From a virus, in IMG/VR virus record IMGVR_UViG_3300021963_000055, positions 40,878 to 104,877 of that record: DNA of 64,000 nucleotides; one strand, given 5' to 3'. Position numbers and translations under genes: made by a program. This document shows, piece after piece, positions 50,772 to 58,513 of the stretch (position 1 is the first letter of the stretch; each line of letters opens with the position of its first letter). The notes under the pieces are model-generated. The model was given only the letters and a program-made list of their open reading frames with translations, was not told the DNA's origin and ran no database searches.

Positions 50772-52013
50772 TCAGTCAACATAGTATTCAGGTGGGATGC
50801 CCTGCCTGAATACGAAGTCTACCACACTCTGGAGCCGTTGCTGGATGTTCTTGCCATGGTTCTTGTGAACTGGTACAGTCACAAAGCCATATGATTTACG
50901 ATAGGACAGATAATCACCAGGAGTGAGTACACCATTGGCCATATCTTGTGCATCTTCTCTATCAACACGAATAACTCGGCCAATAGTTTGACACATTTCA
51001 ATCACGTTGAGATTTCGCAGGAGAATGGAGTGCGTGAGCCCTGGACAGTTGATGCCCTCACTCAAAATAGAATAGTGAAACAATACAAACTTCTTTTGTC
51101 TGTCTTGACCCCATTTAGTCATGGTGTCAAAGAATACTTCACGATTCACTTTCTTGTCATTGACATATGCACCTTCTTTAGATGTGATGTGCATAATCTC
51201 ATAGCCACGTTGTTTGAATTGATTCATGACATCAGTACGAAACAACATCTGACATAAAACCTTGGTACTAGGTGCAGCAACTAGTACTTTTTGAGATTTA
51301 TTTGAGTCTAGGCCATCTAGTATGGATAATAGCGTTTTAGCATCATGTTTTGCTGCATTATCTTTCTCACGCACACCATCTACCTCAAAGACTTGCACCA
51401 TGGGAGGAATGATGCTACCATTCTCAATCAACTCAGGTGCAGGTACATTCTCAATAACTTGACCAAACACAATAGAGTTATTCATGCCACGACCTTTTGG
51501 ATTCTGTGACAGTTTAGGTGTAGCAGTGAAGTAATATGCAGACTCTGCATGTTGAGACATCATTGCAGTAGAAACAAAGAAGTCTCGCTTACAGGCATTG
51601 TGAGCCTCATCAAAGTAGACTGTATCAATGTGTATTCCACTGTCAACAATACGATGAAGAGAATGATAAGTAGTAAAAAGTAGTTGGTGTTCATTATTAG
51701 ATTTAACCATGTTGTGGAACATGGTGATATGATCAGGATTAGTTGTAGAGAAGTGCTTAGTCTCGCCAGAATGAATGTGAGCAACCACAGCATTCTTGAT
51801 TTCTTGAGTAAACTCTGCACATAACTGATTCGCAAGCAAGATGCGAGGAGCAACAATCAGTGCAGTAAAAGGTTTGTCTGATTCTGATAATCTACGCATG
51901 AGATCACGAATCATGATCAGAGTCTTGCCACCACCTGTAGGAACATATACCTGGCCCATACGAACCAGTTCCATCTTGGTGAGGCTTCGGGCTTGGTGGG
52001 GACGGAGCTTCAT
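50772..52013 (-). CDS. Superfamily 2 DNA helicase (UvsW-like/restriction-type)
   Basis: 413 residues from ATG 52013. Motif I 'YVPTGGGKTL', motif Ia near 'ALIVAPRILLANQL', motif II 'DEAH', motif III 'YFTATP' and motif VI 'QTIGRVIRVDR' are all present. Such enzymes remodel branched DNA; in T4 UvsW does this for recombination-dependent replication. It lacks the extra N-terminal domain of UvsW, so the specific role is inferred. The sigma70 promoter just upstream ends 22 nt before this ATG and supports it over an in-frame start 17 codons earlier. Confidence 0.92.
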   Translation of the reverse strand: MKLRPHQARSLTKMELVRMGQVYVPTGGGKTLIMIRDLMRRLSESDKPFTALIVAPRILLANQLCAEFTQEIKNAVVAHIHSGETKHFSTTNPDHITMFHNMVKSNNEHQLLFTTYHSLHRIVDSGIHIDTVYFDEAHNACKRDFFVSTAMMSQHAESAYYFTATPKLSQNPKGRGMNNSIVFGQVIENVPAPELIENGSIIPPMVQVFEVDGVREKDNAAKHDAKTLLSILDGLDSNKSQKVLVAAPSTKVLCQMLFRTDVMNQFKQRGYEIMHITSKEGAYVNDKKVNREVFFDTMTKWGQDRQKKFVLFHYSILSEGINCPGLTHSILLRNLNVIEMCQTIGRVIRVDREDAQDMANGVLTPGDYLSYRKSYGFVTVPVHKNHGKNIQQRLQSVVDFVFRQGIPPEYYVD

Positions 52014-52034
52014 GGGTGATGAACGAATGGGTCC

Positions 52035-52064
52035 ACCATACCATGGCAGACCCACACATGTCAA
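52035..52064 (-). promoter_or_regulatory. Sigma70 promoter of the helicase gene
   Basis: TTGACA (52064-52059), 18-nt spacer, TATGGT (52040-52035), 22 nt before the ATG at 52013 and overlapping the end of the previous gene. Confidence 0.6.
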
Positions 52065-53866
52065 TAGCCTATCTTCAAATATACTGGATTCAAACGATTT
52101 ACCATTTTCTTCAATCTTTGTCTGCCACCAAGATTTTTAAGATTTATGTGTCTACCATCGAATATAATCAATCCAATTGAAGATGCTGCTGCATATAGTG
52201 ACATAACAAATGAATCTTTAATCCAGTCATGAACTATTTTTTCATGAGATACAACATATGATGCCATTTCAAACATCGACATCTTTTGTGCATATGATTC
52301 TGCTTTATTAGATATGCTACTGAATTTAGGATATTTATCACTAAAATTAAAATTGCCAAGTGGTTTCATATTTTTAGATAAACGATTGACATATTCAAAT
52401 AGTATTTGTTTTACTTGTTCATCAGTTCTATTGTTCATTAAGTCTGTGATTAATGCTTTAAAATCACCTTCCGTCAACATTTTTCCAGATTTAATAATAG
52501 GTGACTTGCTATACTTAGAAAAGACTTCCTTTCTAGATTTTAATAATGCACTCATAAAAGCTGCTTTTCTTGGAAGTTTCAATATAATTTTCTGAAATAG
52601 ATATTGCCTTGCAATTCCGCCAAGTCCAGCATTAGAAGTACTTTTATCTGGCATGATATGTATTTGCCCACTAGTAAACCATAATTTATTACCTTTAAAT
52701 TTTCCTTTTTTGAACTGCGTCTTAAACGGAATATCCATTCCTTGCTTGCCAATACCTAAATTTGCAGAATCAAATTCAATGTCTATCATATCATTAATTT
52801 TTTTAATAAATGATTGTTTAGAATTTGTATCAAATAATTCTATAACTGCTTTCATATATTCATCTTCCAACGATTTAGAATCATCTAACTTATATGAACC
52901 TACCACTTTAATTCTTGACGTGATGAAATTGTCATCCGTAGAATCTATATCCTTAGTTACTAATTGTTTCAATGAAATAGGAATAATTACTCCATTTTTA
53001 AACGCATGATTCATAAAATGTCTATATTGATTGTGAGTTAATTTTTTATCTTTACGATTAAATACAGCCATTACTTTTTCATACATTTCATCACTTTCAT
53101 CATAGATGTACATGTCTGCCGTAGTAAGTTTATCTGGAGATGAATAATAATTTGATTCTGTCGATTGAATCCTTTTGAATGGACCACTTTTTAAATGAGA
53201 TGCAGATTTTTCTTCTGCAACAGTATATTCCGAGAGAGTTTTAGATAAGTTTAATTTAGACTTATTTGCATATATTGTTTTTGCATTAGCATATGCATCC
53301 ACAAGATACATGTAATTATCATTGTGTGACATAATTTGAAAATCTTTAACATCACTCTTAATGAGTAATTTATTTGATTTTGTTATATTTCCTGTTTCTA
53401 AATTAAACAATATATCATATATTTTAACTTTTGGATTGTTGAAGAAGTAGTTAATTACATAACAAATAAATTCTTGTCTGAATTCAACTTTAGGTTTTGT
53501 AGCTGATGTAAAATTATAATATTTTACAGTATCTGCAGGATTGAATGCAAGTCCAGTTAGTTTTGATATTGCCCCAATAATTGCAGATTGTGTAAAACCT
53601 AGTTTAGGTTTATTTGAATCTATCATAGTTTCCAATACTATTCTAGATATGCATATTTTATTTCCAATATCATAACAAAATTTCTCAGTGTCTTTAAGAG
53701 TTTTTAATTTATTTCTTGTTTCTACTCTGCTTCGTTCTTTTATATTTTTTGGCTGATCTATTTGAACTAAATTATCTCTACATGCGATTAAAAACTCATC
53801 CAATACTGAACTATTTTTTAATTTAGTGTCGTTCAATACATCCTTTACTGTGTAAATAGTAGTCAT
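52061..53866 (-). CDS. Large AT-rich protein of unknown function
   Basis: 601 residues and markedly more AT-rich and Lys/Asn/Ile-rich than the neighbours, which suggests recent acquisition. Mid-protein 'SPDKLTTADMYIYDESDEMY' and 'NGVIIPISLKQLV' form a 'D..I..(60).ISLK' pattern that recalls degenerate PD-(D/E)XK cores and 'PADxW...PISLKK' phage proteins of unknown function; this is by eye only. The C-terminus ('IIFDGRHINLKNLGGRQRLK') is basic. It stands alone between a terminator and the helicase promoter. No certain family. Confidence 0.75.
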   Translation of the reverse strand: MTTIYTVKDVLNDTKLKNSSVLDEFLIACRDNLVQIDQPKNIKERSRVETRNKLKTLKDTEKFCYDIGNKICISRIVLETMIDSNKPKLGFTQSAIIGAISKLTGLAFNPADTVKYYNFTSATKPKVEFRQEFICYVINYFFNNPKVKIYDILFNLETGNITKSNKLLIKSDVKDFQIMSHNDNYMYLVDAYANAKTIYANKSKLNLSKTLSEYTVAEEKSASHLKSGPFKRIQSTESNYYSSPDKLTTADMYIYDESDEMYEKVMAVFNRKDKKLTHNQYRHFMNHAFKNGVIIPISLKQLVTKDIDSTDDNFITSRIKVVGSYKLDDSKSLEDEYMKAVIELFDTNSKQSFIKKINDMIDIEFDSANLGIGKQGMDIPFKTQFKKGKFKGNKLWFTSGQIHIMPDKSTSNAGLGGIARQYLFQKIILKLPRKAAFMSALLKSRKEVFSKYSKSPIIKSGKMLTEGDFKALITDLMNNRTDEQVKQILFEYVNRLSKNMKPLGNFNFSDKYPKFSSISNKAESYAQKMSMFEMASYVVSHEKIVHDWIKDSFVMSLYAAASSIGLIIFDGRHINLKNLGGRQRLKKMVNRLNPVYLKIGY

Positions 53867-53894
53867 CTAGACTGTACTGCATTTTAAATATTTA

Positions 53895-53920
53895 GAAAAA
53901 AAGAGGGTCTTTCGACCCTC
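53895..53920 (-). terminator. Rho-independent terminator
   Basis: Stem GAGGGTC-TTTC-GACCCTC (53903-53920) followed on the minus strand by an oligo-T run. It ends the long operon that finishes with the SPFH-like gene (stop at 53926). The stem is identical to that of 36951-36976. Confidence 0.9.
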
Positions 53921-53925
53921 TAAAA

Positions 53926-54336
53926 TCACTTATTCATTTGAAGTGTCGGAACTGGCATTCCACCTTCAGTCGGTACATAGATGGTCACGTTACCATTCTT
54001 GCTACCATCTTCAAGACCAGTGATATACAGATACTGAAGATACTCACGATTATCCTTCAGACTGTCACCAATAATCTGGTTTGCCTTAGCAACACCAGTA
54101 GCACGGATGATCTCAGCATCAGCAAGTTGTTGTGCTGAATCTTTCTTTGCTTGTGCTTCCAGTACTGCTACCTGTCGGGTGTATTCTGCTTTCTGCAGTT
54201 CTGCTTTACCTGCAAGAGATTGTTGCCACACATTGTATTGTGGACCACCAATGAAGATGAGACCACCAATCACAAAAAAACCACCGACAATCAGAATAAC
54301 AGCGGGGTCAATAAAACCATTACGATCAGTTTTCAT
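53926..54336 (-). CDS. Truncated SPFH/prohibitin-like membrane protein
   Basis: 136 residues. A single membrane span ('PAVILIVGGFFVIGGLIFIG') near the N-terminus, then an alpha-helical segment 'QVAVLEAQAKKDSAQQLADA' and 'EIIRATGVAKANQIIGDSL' that is the typical C-terminal EA-rich helix of prohibitin/SPFH proteins, ending 'LEDGSKNGNVTIYVPTEGG'. The central SPFH domain is missing. Similar short forms are common in cyanophages; the role (membrane scaffolding, perhaps of the host) is not known. Confidence 0.8.
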   Translation of the reverse strand: MKTDRNGFIDPAVILIVGGFFVIGGLIFIGGPQYNVWQQSLAGKAELQKAEYTRQVAVLEAQAKKDSAQQLADAEIIRATGVAKANQIIGDSLKDNREYLQYLYITGLEDGSKNGNVTIYVPTEGGMPVPTLQMNK

Positions 54337-54514
54337 AAATCATTCCTTCCATTTGTGCAGAGAGTTCAAGAAGTTCATTCTTGAGTTTTAGATTTTCTTC
54401 TTCAAGAATCCCAAGCCTACGCTTGAGATCAAGGTTTTCAGAATACAAACACATTGCATCAAGTTCTGCATCTGTGTATTTGTTTGTGGTGCCTGAAATT
54501 GTGAATTCATTCAT
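54326..54514 (-). CDS. Small coiled-coil protein
   Basis: 62 residues: 'MNEFTISGTTNKYTDAELDA' and a leucine-rich heptad region 'LDLKRRLGILEEENLKLKNE' plus 'LLELSAQMEGM'. The ATG overlaps the previous stop (ATGA). Homodimeric coiled coil likely; function unknown. Confidence 0.72.
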   Translation of the reverse strand: MNEFTISGTTNKYTDAELDAMCLYSENLDLKRRLGILEEENLKLKNELLELSAQMEGMIYEN

Positions 54515-54678
54515 TTGAGACCAACCTCTTTGAGATAATCATGATACCGCATGAATCTTGTGAGTGATGGATGTCCTGGCGGCTTCAGGCTCCAACAGCA
54601 TTCAGTATAGGACAAAAACTCATACCAAGGAGTCGTTGGGTCCAGTACGTGGACTGGTACATCATTAGAGTTTTCCAC
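54511..54678 (-). CDS. Small GTG-started protein
   Basis: 55 residues starting at a GTG (54678-54676): 'MENSNDVPVHVLDPTTPWYE', 'FLSYTECCWSLKPPGHPSLT', 'RFMRYHDYLKEVGLK'. The frame is supported because it overlaps both neighbours in the usual way (ATGA at its end). No ATG fits. Contains CC and WSLKPPGHP, a motif-like stretch; function unknown. Confidence 0.6.
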   Translation of the reverse strand: MENSNDVPVHVLDPTTPWYEFLSYTECCWSLKPPGHPSLTRFMRYHDYLKEVGLK

Positions 54679-54901
54679 CTACCACCCCTTCGTAAGATTT
54701 ACTGTCGGAAAAACCTTCTTGTTTTCCTTTAAGATAGAATCTTGTTGCAGCGATGCAAGATTCTCGTGAGAGAGAAGTAATAAGCGAGTCCCCATTCTTA
54801 TGAAAACTCTTCCAAGTTTTCCAGCGACTTTGTTCAACACGGAATTCATCATCAATCCAGTCTACCTCTGCAATTTCAGGATGTTCGTTTTGGTTTGTCA
54901 T
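54665..54901 (-). CDS. Small protein, unknown
   Basis: 78 residues: 'MTNQNEHPEIAEVDWIDDEF', 'RVEQSRWKTWKSFHKNGDSL', 'ITSLSRESCIAATRFYLKGK'. Mixed helix/strand, no motif. Overlaps both neighbours by 4 and 14 nt. Confidence 0.7.
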   Translation of the reverse strand: MTNQNEHPEIAEVDWIDDEFRVEQSRWKTWKSFHKNGDSLITSLSRESCIAATRFYLKGKQEGFSDSKSYEGVVGGKL

Positions 54902-55218
54902 TCAAATTCTCCAGTGCGGTTCTTGATTGTTCCTGACAAATATACTCCCTCAATTCGGGTGTCTCCGTCCATTCCCAGATAGTTCCGTCTTTCTGAGTAT
55001 AACTTTTCGGCATAGTTTGCATTTTCATAAATTTCTACCTCAACTTTAATTTCTCGGTCATTCCAATGTCTTACCACTCCAGCAATAATAAATGCATTGG
55101 TAATAAGATATGTAGTAAAGATAAAGGTACGAATAATAGCAACCTTATCAGCTACTTGATCTTTTTTGTGTGCTTTTTCTCCGAGTGCGAGTGCCCACAG
55201 GTGCCACAGGTGTTTCAT
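54898..55218 (-). CDS. Conserved cyanophage membrane protein
   Basis: 106 residues: 'MKHLWHLWALALGEKAHKKD' then one transmembrane helix 'TFIFTTYLITNAFIIAGVVR', and a charged C-terminal domain. This arrangement (W..ALGEKA, then a TM) is common in T4-like cyanophages. It overlaps the gene before it by 71 nt, so one of the two ends may be artificial, but both show conserved-looking sequence. Confidence 0.75.
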   Translation of the reverse strand: MKHLWHLWALALGEKAHKKDQVADKVAIIRTFIFTTYLITNAFIIAGVVRHWNDREIKVEVEIYENANYAEKLYSERRNYLGMDGDTRIEGVYLSGTIKNRTGEFE

Positions 55219-55423
55219 CTGGTGTAAAGAATGTGTCTAGTTCAGAAAACAGTTGTTGTTTCTTTTGTTTTTGTTTGATTGTTTGAATACTTGCATTGGT
55301 TGGTTTGTATCTTTCGATATGTTTTTGAAGATGCTCTTCACACATAAACCAACAAACTCGTTCATCCTTTCCATCGGTGTATTCTAGCCTGTATGGAAAT
55401 CCTTCGTATGGAAAATCACTCAT
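55148..55423 (-). CDS. Conserved small cyanophage protein
   Basis: 91 residues: 'MSDFPYEGFPYRLEYTDGKD' and 'ERVCWFMCEEHLQKHIERYK' with C-W-x-x-C and a conserved 'FP(Y/F)RxEYTDxKDxRVCWF' pattern familiar from cyanophages; the C-terminus is basic ('RTRRKSTQKRSSS'). The end overlaps the next gene by 71 nt. Possible metal-binding CxxxC. Function unknown. Confidence 0.78.
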   Translation of the reverse strand: MSDFPYEGFPYRLEYTDGKDERVCWFMCEEHLQKHIERYKPTNASIQTIKQKQKKQQLFSELDTFFTPDETPVAPVGTRTRRKSTQKRSSS

Positions 55424-55785
55424 CTAAGTATTTCAATGTGTGTAATCTTACCTAATTTAAAACATATACTACATCGTGGCCATGCTTCCCAAGTATCGTT
55501 TGGGTTTTGTTCTGGATAAACCTCAATACAATCAGTAATATATTGAGGTCGAACAATCCCATGATTGCCATTTGGAATCCATTGAAATGTGGCCCAAGGT
55601 GGAAGTGATTCGTCATCAACTTCTACAAAGTCTGCAGTCATGCACTCATCAATCTCAAATAGTTCACCTGCAGGGCTAATCCAATATTCAAACATAGAAC
55701 ATTTAAGTCCTTTGGTTTGTAGTGTATGATTATTGAAATGTTCGTTGATAGGATATGAGCAACGAACACGGTCAAACAGTCCCAT
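55420..55785 (-). CDS. Conserved small protein, unknown
   Basis: 121 residues with two Cys pairs ('CSYPINEHFNNHTLQTKGLKC' ends with Cys, and 'CSICFKLGK'), and aromatic 'EYWISPAGELFEIDECMTAD'. Could coordinate zinc. The ATG overlaps the HAD gene stop by 1 nt. Driven by the embedded promoter at 55822-55850. Confidence 0.75.
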   Translation of the reverse strand: MGLFDRVRCSYPINEHFNNHTLQTKGLKCSMFEYWISPAGELFEIDECMTADFVEVDDESLPPWATFQWIPNGNHGIVRPQYITDCIEVYPEQNPNDTWEAWPRCSICFKLGKITHIEILR

Positions 55786-56258
55786 TAGAAATCACCTTTA
55801 CCTTGGGAGACATCAAAAGTAAATATACCACGCTCCTGCCACATTGTCAAGACCCGTTTTCGATCATCAAATACTGCAAAGATTTCATACTGTTCTTCGA
55901 TCTGATCAGCAATCTCTGCCTTAACAATAGCATCATCACGATGGTCTTGATACTTTCTCATATAGAGAGCATTATAATCATCAGTCGTGATATTGTTATC
56001 TTCAAACCATTTCAGAGTTACATCACGATAATCATCAGATCGACCACTCACAAAGAAAATAGCATAGAAATACTTCAATGCATGAAACATTGCAAGCACT
56101 TGATTTACAGGTTTATCATTAGCAATACCACGATTCCATGCGTCCCAGTTACGAGGCTTGGTTGCAACAAACTGTCTACGATGTGAAACATCACACAGAG
56201 TACCATCCAGATCAAAGACGATACACTTTTCTTTAGGAGTATTCGTAGAGGAATCCAT
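55785..56258 (-). CDS. HAD-family polynucleotide 3'-phosphatase (PseT phosphatase-like)
   Basis: 157 residues. 'CIVFDLDGTLCDVSHRRQFV' holds the HAD nucleophile D16 and D18; 'IFFVSGRSDDYRDVT' is the second motif and 'FAVFDDRKRVLTMW' the acidic third motif. The pattern follows the C-terminal 3'-phosphatase domain of T4 polynucleotide kinase, which removes 3'-phosphates before RNA ligation. Here it is a separate gene, two genes away from the kinase. It overlaps the deaminase gene by 26 nt. Confidence 0.85.
   Translation of the reverse strand: MDSSTNTPKEKCIVFDLDGTLCDVSHRRQFVATKPRNWDAWNRGIANDKPVNQVLAMFHALKYFYAIFFVSGRSDDYRDVTLKWFEDNNITTDDYNALYMRKYQDHRDDAIVKAEIADQIEEQYEIFAVFDDRKRVLTMWQERGIFTFDVSQGKGDF
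55822..55850 (-). promoter_or_regulatory. Sigma70 promoter embedded in the HAD gene
   Basis: TTGACA (55850-55845), 17-nt spacer, TATATT (55827-55822), 37 nt before the ATG at 55785 and fully within coding sequence. Confidence 0.6.
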
Positions 56259-56613
56259 GGTTGGTAGTGTAGTGAACGTGAGTAATGCCAGCTTCTTTAA
56301 GTGCTAGTTGGCAAATAGGACATGGCCGAGCCATTCGTAATTTACCCTGTGGATTGATCCTAGCGACAATGATAGTATCTACTTCATCACGACACTTAAC
56401 AAGTGCAGCAATCTCTGCATGAAGATAGATTTTTTCTTTGAGACCCACTCGTTCAGCGAACTTAGCTTGAAGTGGATGAGACTTAGTTTCCAGGTTAGTT
56501 GCAGCTACAATCACCTTGTTTTTATTGAGTAGCAAAGCGCCAACTTGTTTCTTTGATGGGGAAGACTTTGCAGTTGCAATAGCCTGGTCAAACACCGAGT
56601 CAGAAATCATCAT
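56233..56613 (-). CDS. Cytidine/deoxycytidylate deaminase-like protein
   Basis: 126 residues. 'YLHAEIAALVKCRD' with H65-A-E67, and 'RPCPICQLALKE' with P97-C98-x-x-C101, form the zinc site and proton shuttle of the CDA/dCMP deaminase fold. It could act on cytidine or dCMP, or on tRNA/DNA. The N-terminal 'GALLLNKNKVIVAATNLE' is the usual first strands. It is inserted between the kinase and phosphatase genes, an uncommon location. Start overlaps the kinase stop by 4 nt. Confidence 0.87.
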   Translation of the reverse strand: MMISDSVFDQAIATAKSSPSKKQVGALLLNKNKVIVAATNLETKSHPLQAKFAERVGLKEKIYLHAEIAALVKCRDEVDTIIVARINPQGKLRMARPCPICQLALKEAGITHVHYTTNHGFLYEYS

Positions 56614-57110
56614 GCTACCTGCAATTTCAGATGCGACCCATCATGAGTCATAATAACATCAAAACCTTCGTCTTCAGTTGGCATTTCAAATTGGTGATAC
56701 ATGCGAGTAATAACAGAACGTGGAATGAATTTGTTTGCTCGTTGAGAATTGCGAATGATAGCTTCTTCAAGAGTGATAGGAAGAACCACTGCAGTCTTGG
56801 TATATTCTTCTGGAATCTTCTTTAGTTTCTTGATGCGAGACTTTCTAGAGACATTAGTTTGGTCCCAGATGATAGACTTGCCTCGTTGGATAGCAAGTTC
56901 TAGGTCTTGATACATGCGTGTGGTAGCTTCATCAATAACTTCATCGAAGACTTCATTGTAAGTCTTGTTATTTGCTTTGGCATATTCTTCGATGTAATTA
57001 TCTGTGGAAAGAATTACATATTCATCAAACACATCTGCATTTTCAATTCCCCTGCGAATGTAAGTAGACTTGCCTGCACAAGGAATGCCACACATCATAA
57101 TCAGTTCCAT
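56610..57110 (-). CDS. Polynucleotide 5'-kinase (PseT kinase-like)
   Basis: 166 residues from ATG 57110 ('MELIMMCGIPCAGKST'). The P-loop GIPCAGKST is at residues 8-16; 'WDQTNVSRKSRIKKLKKIP' is a conserved lid/substrate segment, and an Asp is near 35 ('LSTDNYI'). It corresponds to the N-terminal kinase of T4 Pnkp, which phosphorylates 5'-OH ends of nucleic acid. A start 7 codons earlier is possible. It is immediately downstream of the RNA ligase and lacks the phosphatase domain. Confidence 0.85.
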   Translation of the reverse strand: MELIMMCGIPCAGKSTYIRRGIENADVFDEYVILSTDNYIEEYAKANNKTYNEVFDEVIDEATTRMYQDLELAIQRGKSIIWDQTNVSRKSRIKKLKKIPEEYTKTAVVLPITLEEAIIRNSQRANKFIPRSVITRMYHQFEMPTEDEGFDVIMTHDGSHLKLQVA

Positions 57111-58270
57111 GAAATACCTCCGAACATCCAACGGGAATCGTTTAATTTGGTTTGTGAAGTGAGAGATTTCTCGATTGAATCAATCAAGAGTTGTTTACAT
57201 TCTTTGCCTTGTTTCATGCCAAACATGAATGGGCGATGAATGGGAAGAAGCATTCGGTTTACAAACTCAACGGCAAACTCCTTTTTATCTGGATACATCT
57301 TATCACCACCTTCAAAGATGGTAGTAAGGTCTTGTGCCACCTCATCAACTGCACTCCAAAACTCAGACTGGAACTTTCGCAGTCGAGCAGAATCATCTTC
57401 AGTGAGCAGTGGAATCATATCATCTACTGCATCATTGAGGATAACTTGAATGATATTCTTTTCTGAGTTAATTTGTTCTTTAGAGCGATGTCGAAGAATA
57501 TATTCATCTGCTTTAATTTTGACCATATGACCATCATCAAAACGGATAACTACACCTTCACCATCATCCCATTTGCGAATGTGGTCAACAACCTTAGTAA
57601 TGTCGGTTTCATCACCAGCAATTGCTTTCACAAAAGGAATACCATAATGTTCCGCAAGTTCTACCATGTTAAAGTATGGTAGATAGTTACCCTTAGTGAG
57701 ATTACGAATACCAGTGAGAATGAGTTGGTCTTCTGGATAGTCAACTACAATACGATTCTTACGAGAACACCATTCAAATATAGGTGTCATTCCACCATCA
57801 ATCATGGCACGAATAAAAGTGTTGTATTGTGGCTTATCACCAATGAATACTTCTGCATTCATTGCAACATCAGTAATACCTGCTTTTGTACCAAGACGAA
57901 ACCCTTCTGGAGTTGGAATAGGACGAATCATCGAACCATCTAGCTTCTCCAGAACTACATGTGAAGCACTTAAGTTGAGTTTATCAATCTGAGTTTCTTC
58001 TCGTTCACCAACATTGAAGAACTTATGATATGGACGAGATATTAGTTTGCCAGTAGCATTATCAAAGATAAGACCACGACATTCACGACGCATCCACATG
58101 TTGTAATGTGTACGATGGCGAATGAGTGAGAATGTATCTTCAAATGCAACCATGTAGTTGATAACAGTGTACCAACCTTTGTCCATTACTTTGAACTCTG
58201 GCTTGTCTTCAATTTGCAGAAGAACATCATCAATGTGATTGATGTCAGGAAATGTGTAGTTCATCTTCAA
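57101..58270 (-). CDS. rnlA: RNA ligase (T4 Rnl1-like)
   Basis: 389 residues; T4 RNA ligase 1 is 374. The nucleotidyltransferase lysine lies in 'LEKLDGSM' (K109), preceded by 'RRECRGLIFD' near residue 62, with further motifs 'FEWCSRKN' (III/IIIa), 'DGEGVVIRF' (IV, about 237) and 'MVKIKADEY' (V, about 248-256). The enzyme reseals 5'-phosphate and 3'-OH RNA ends, as T4 does to repair the tRNA cut by anticodon nuclease PrrC. It is adjacent to kinase, deaminase and phosphatase genes, so a tRNA-repair role is likely. Confidence 0.93.
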   Translation of the reverse strand: MKMNYTFPDINHIDDVLLQIEDKPEFKVMDKGWYTVINYMVAFEDTFSLIRHRTHYNMWMRRECRGLIFDNATGKLISRPYHKFFNVGEREETQIDKLNLSASHVVLEKLDGSMIRPIPTPEGFRLGTKAGITDVAMNAEVFIGDKPQYNTFIRAMIDGGMTPIFEWCSRKNRIVVDYPEDQLILTGIRNLTKGNYLPYFNMVELAEHYGIPFVKAIAGDETDITKVVDHIRKWDDGEGVVIRFDDGHMVKIKADEYILRHRSKEQINSEKNIIQVILNDAVDDMIPLLTEDDSARLRKFQSEFWSAVDEVAQDLTTIFEGGDKMYPDKKEFAVEFVNRMLLPIHRPFMFGMKQGKECKQLLIDSIEKSLTSQTKLNDSRWMFGGISWN

Positions 58271-58430
58271 AAGAAAAGTATTCGTAGATCTGTGACATTA
58301 CAGCCTCATCAATACGGTCCATGATGGCACTGGGGGCAGGATTCTCTACATGTTTGTGTGCGAGGTGCCAACCACGACGCACACCTTCTTCAATAGCTTG
58401 TTCTAGAATAACACGAGTTTTAACTTTCAT
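58245..58430 (-). CDS. Small conserved cyanophage protein
   Basis: 61 residues: 'MKVKTRVILEQAIEEGVRRG', 'WHLAHKHVENPAPSAIMDRI', 'DEAVMSQIYEYFSFEDELHI'. Start ATG (58430) overlaps the stop of the previous mini-gene (ATGA). This 'VKTRVILEQAIEEGVRRG' pattern recurs in cyanophages directly upstream of RNA ligase. Possibly a regulator or partner; function unknown. Confidence 0.8.
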   Translation of the reverse strand: MKVKTRVILEQAIEEGVRRGWHLAHKHVENPAPSAIMDRIDEAVMSQIYEYFSFEDELHIS

Positions 58431-58513
58431 CGGTAAATAGCTTTAAAGAAAAATACAATACCACCTACAAGCATAATGAAGGTGGCGAGCATGGAAAGAT
58501 CAACAATGTCCAT
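58427..58513 (-). CDS. 28-residue single-span membrane peptide
   Basis: 'MDIVDLSMLATFIMLVGGIV' then 'FFFKAIYR'. One transmembrane helix and a basic end. Coupled at both sides by short overlaps (ATG inside the end of the previous gene, ATGA at the end). Too short for most gene finders but position and coupling support it. Confidence 0.5.
   Translation of the reverse strand: MDIVDLSMLATFIMLVGGIVFFFKAIYR

Noticed and set aside
55148-55218. 71-nt overlap between two conserved small genes
   Set aside because: Looked like an annotation error but both frames show conserved-looking sequence, so both were kept.
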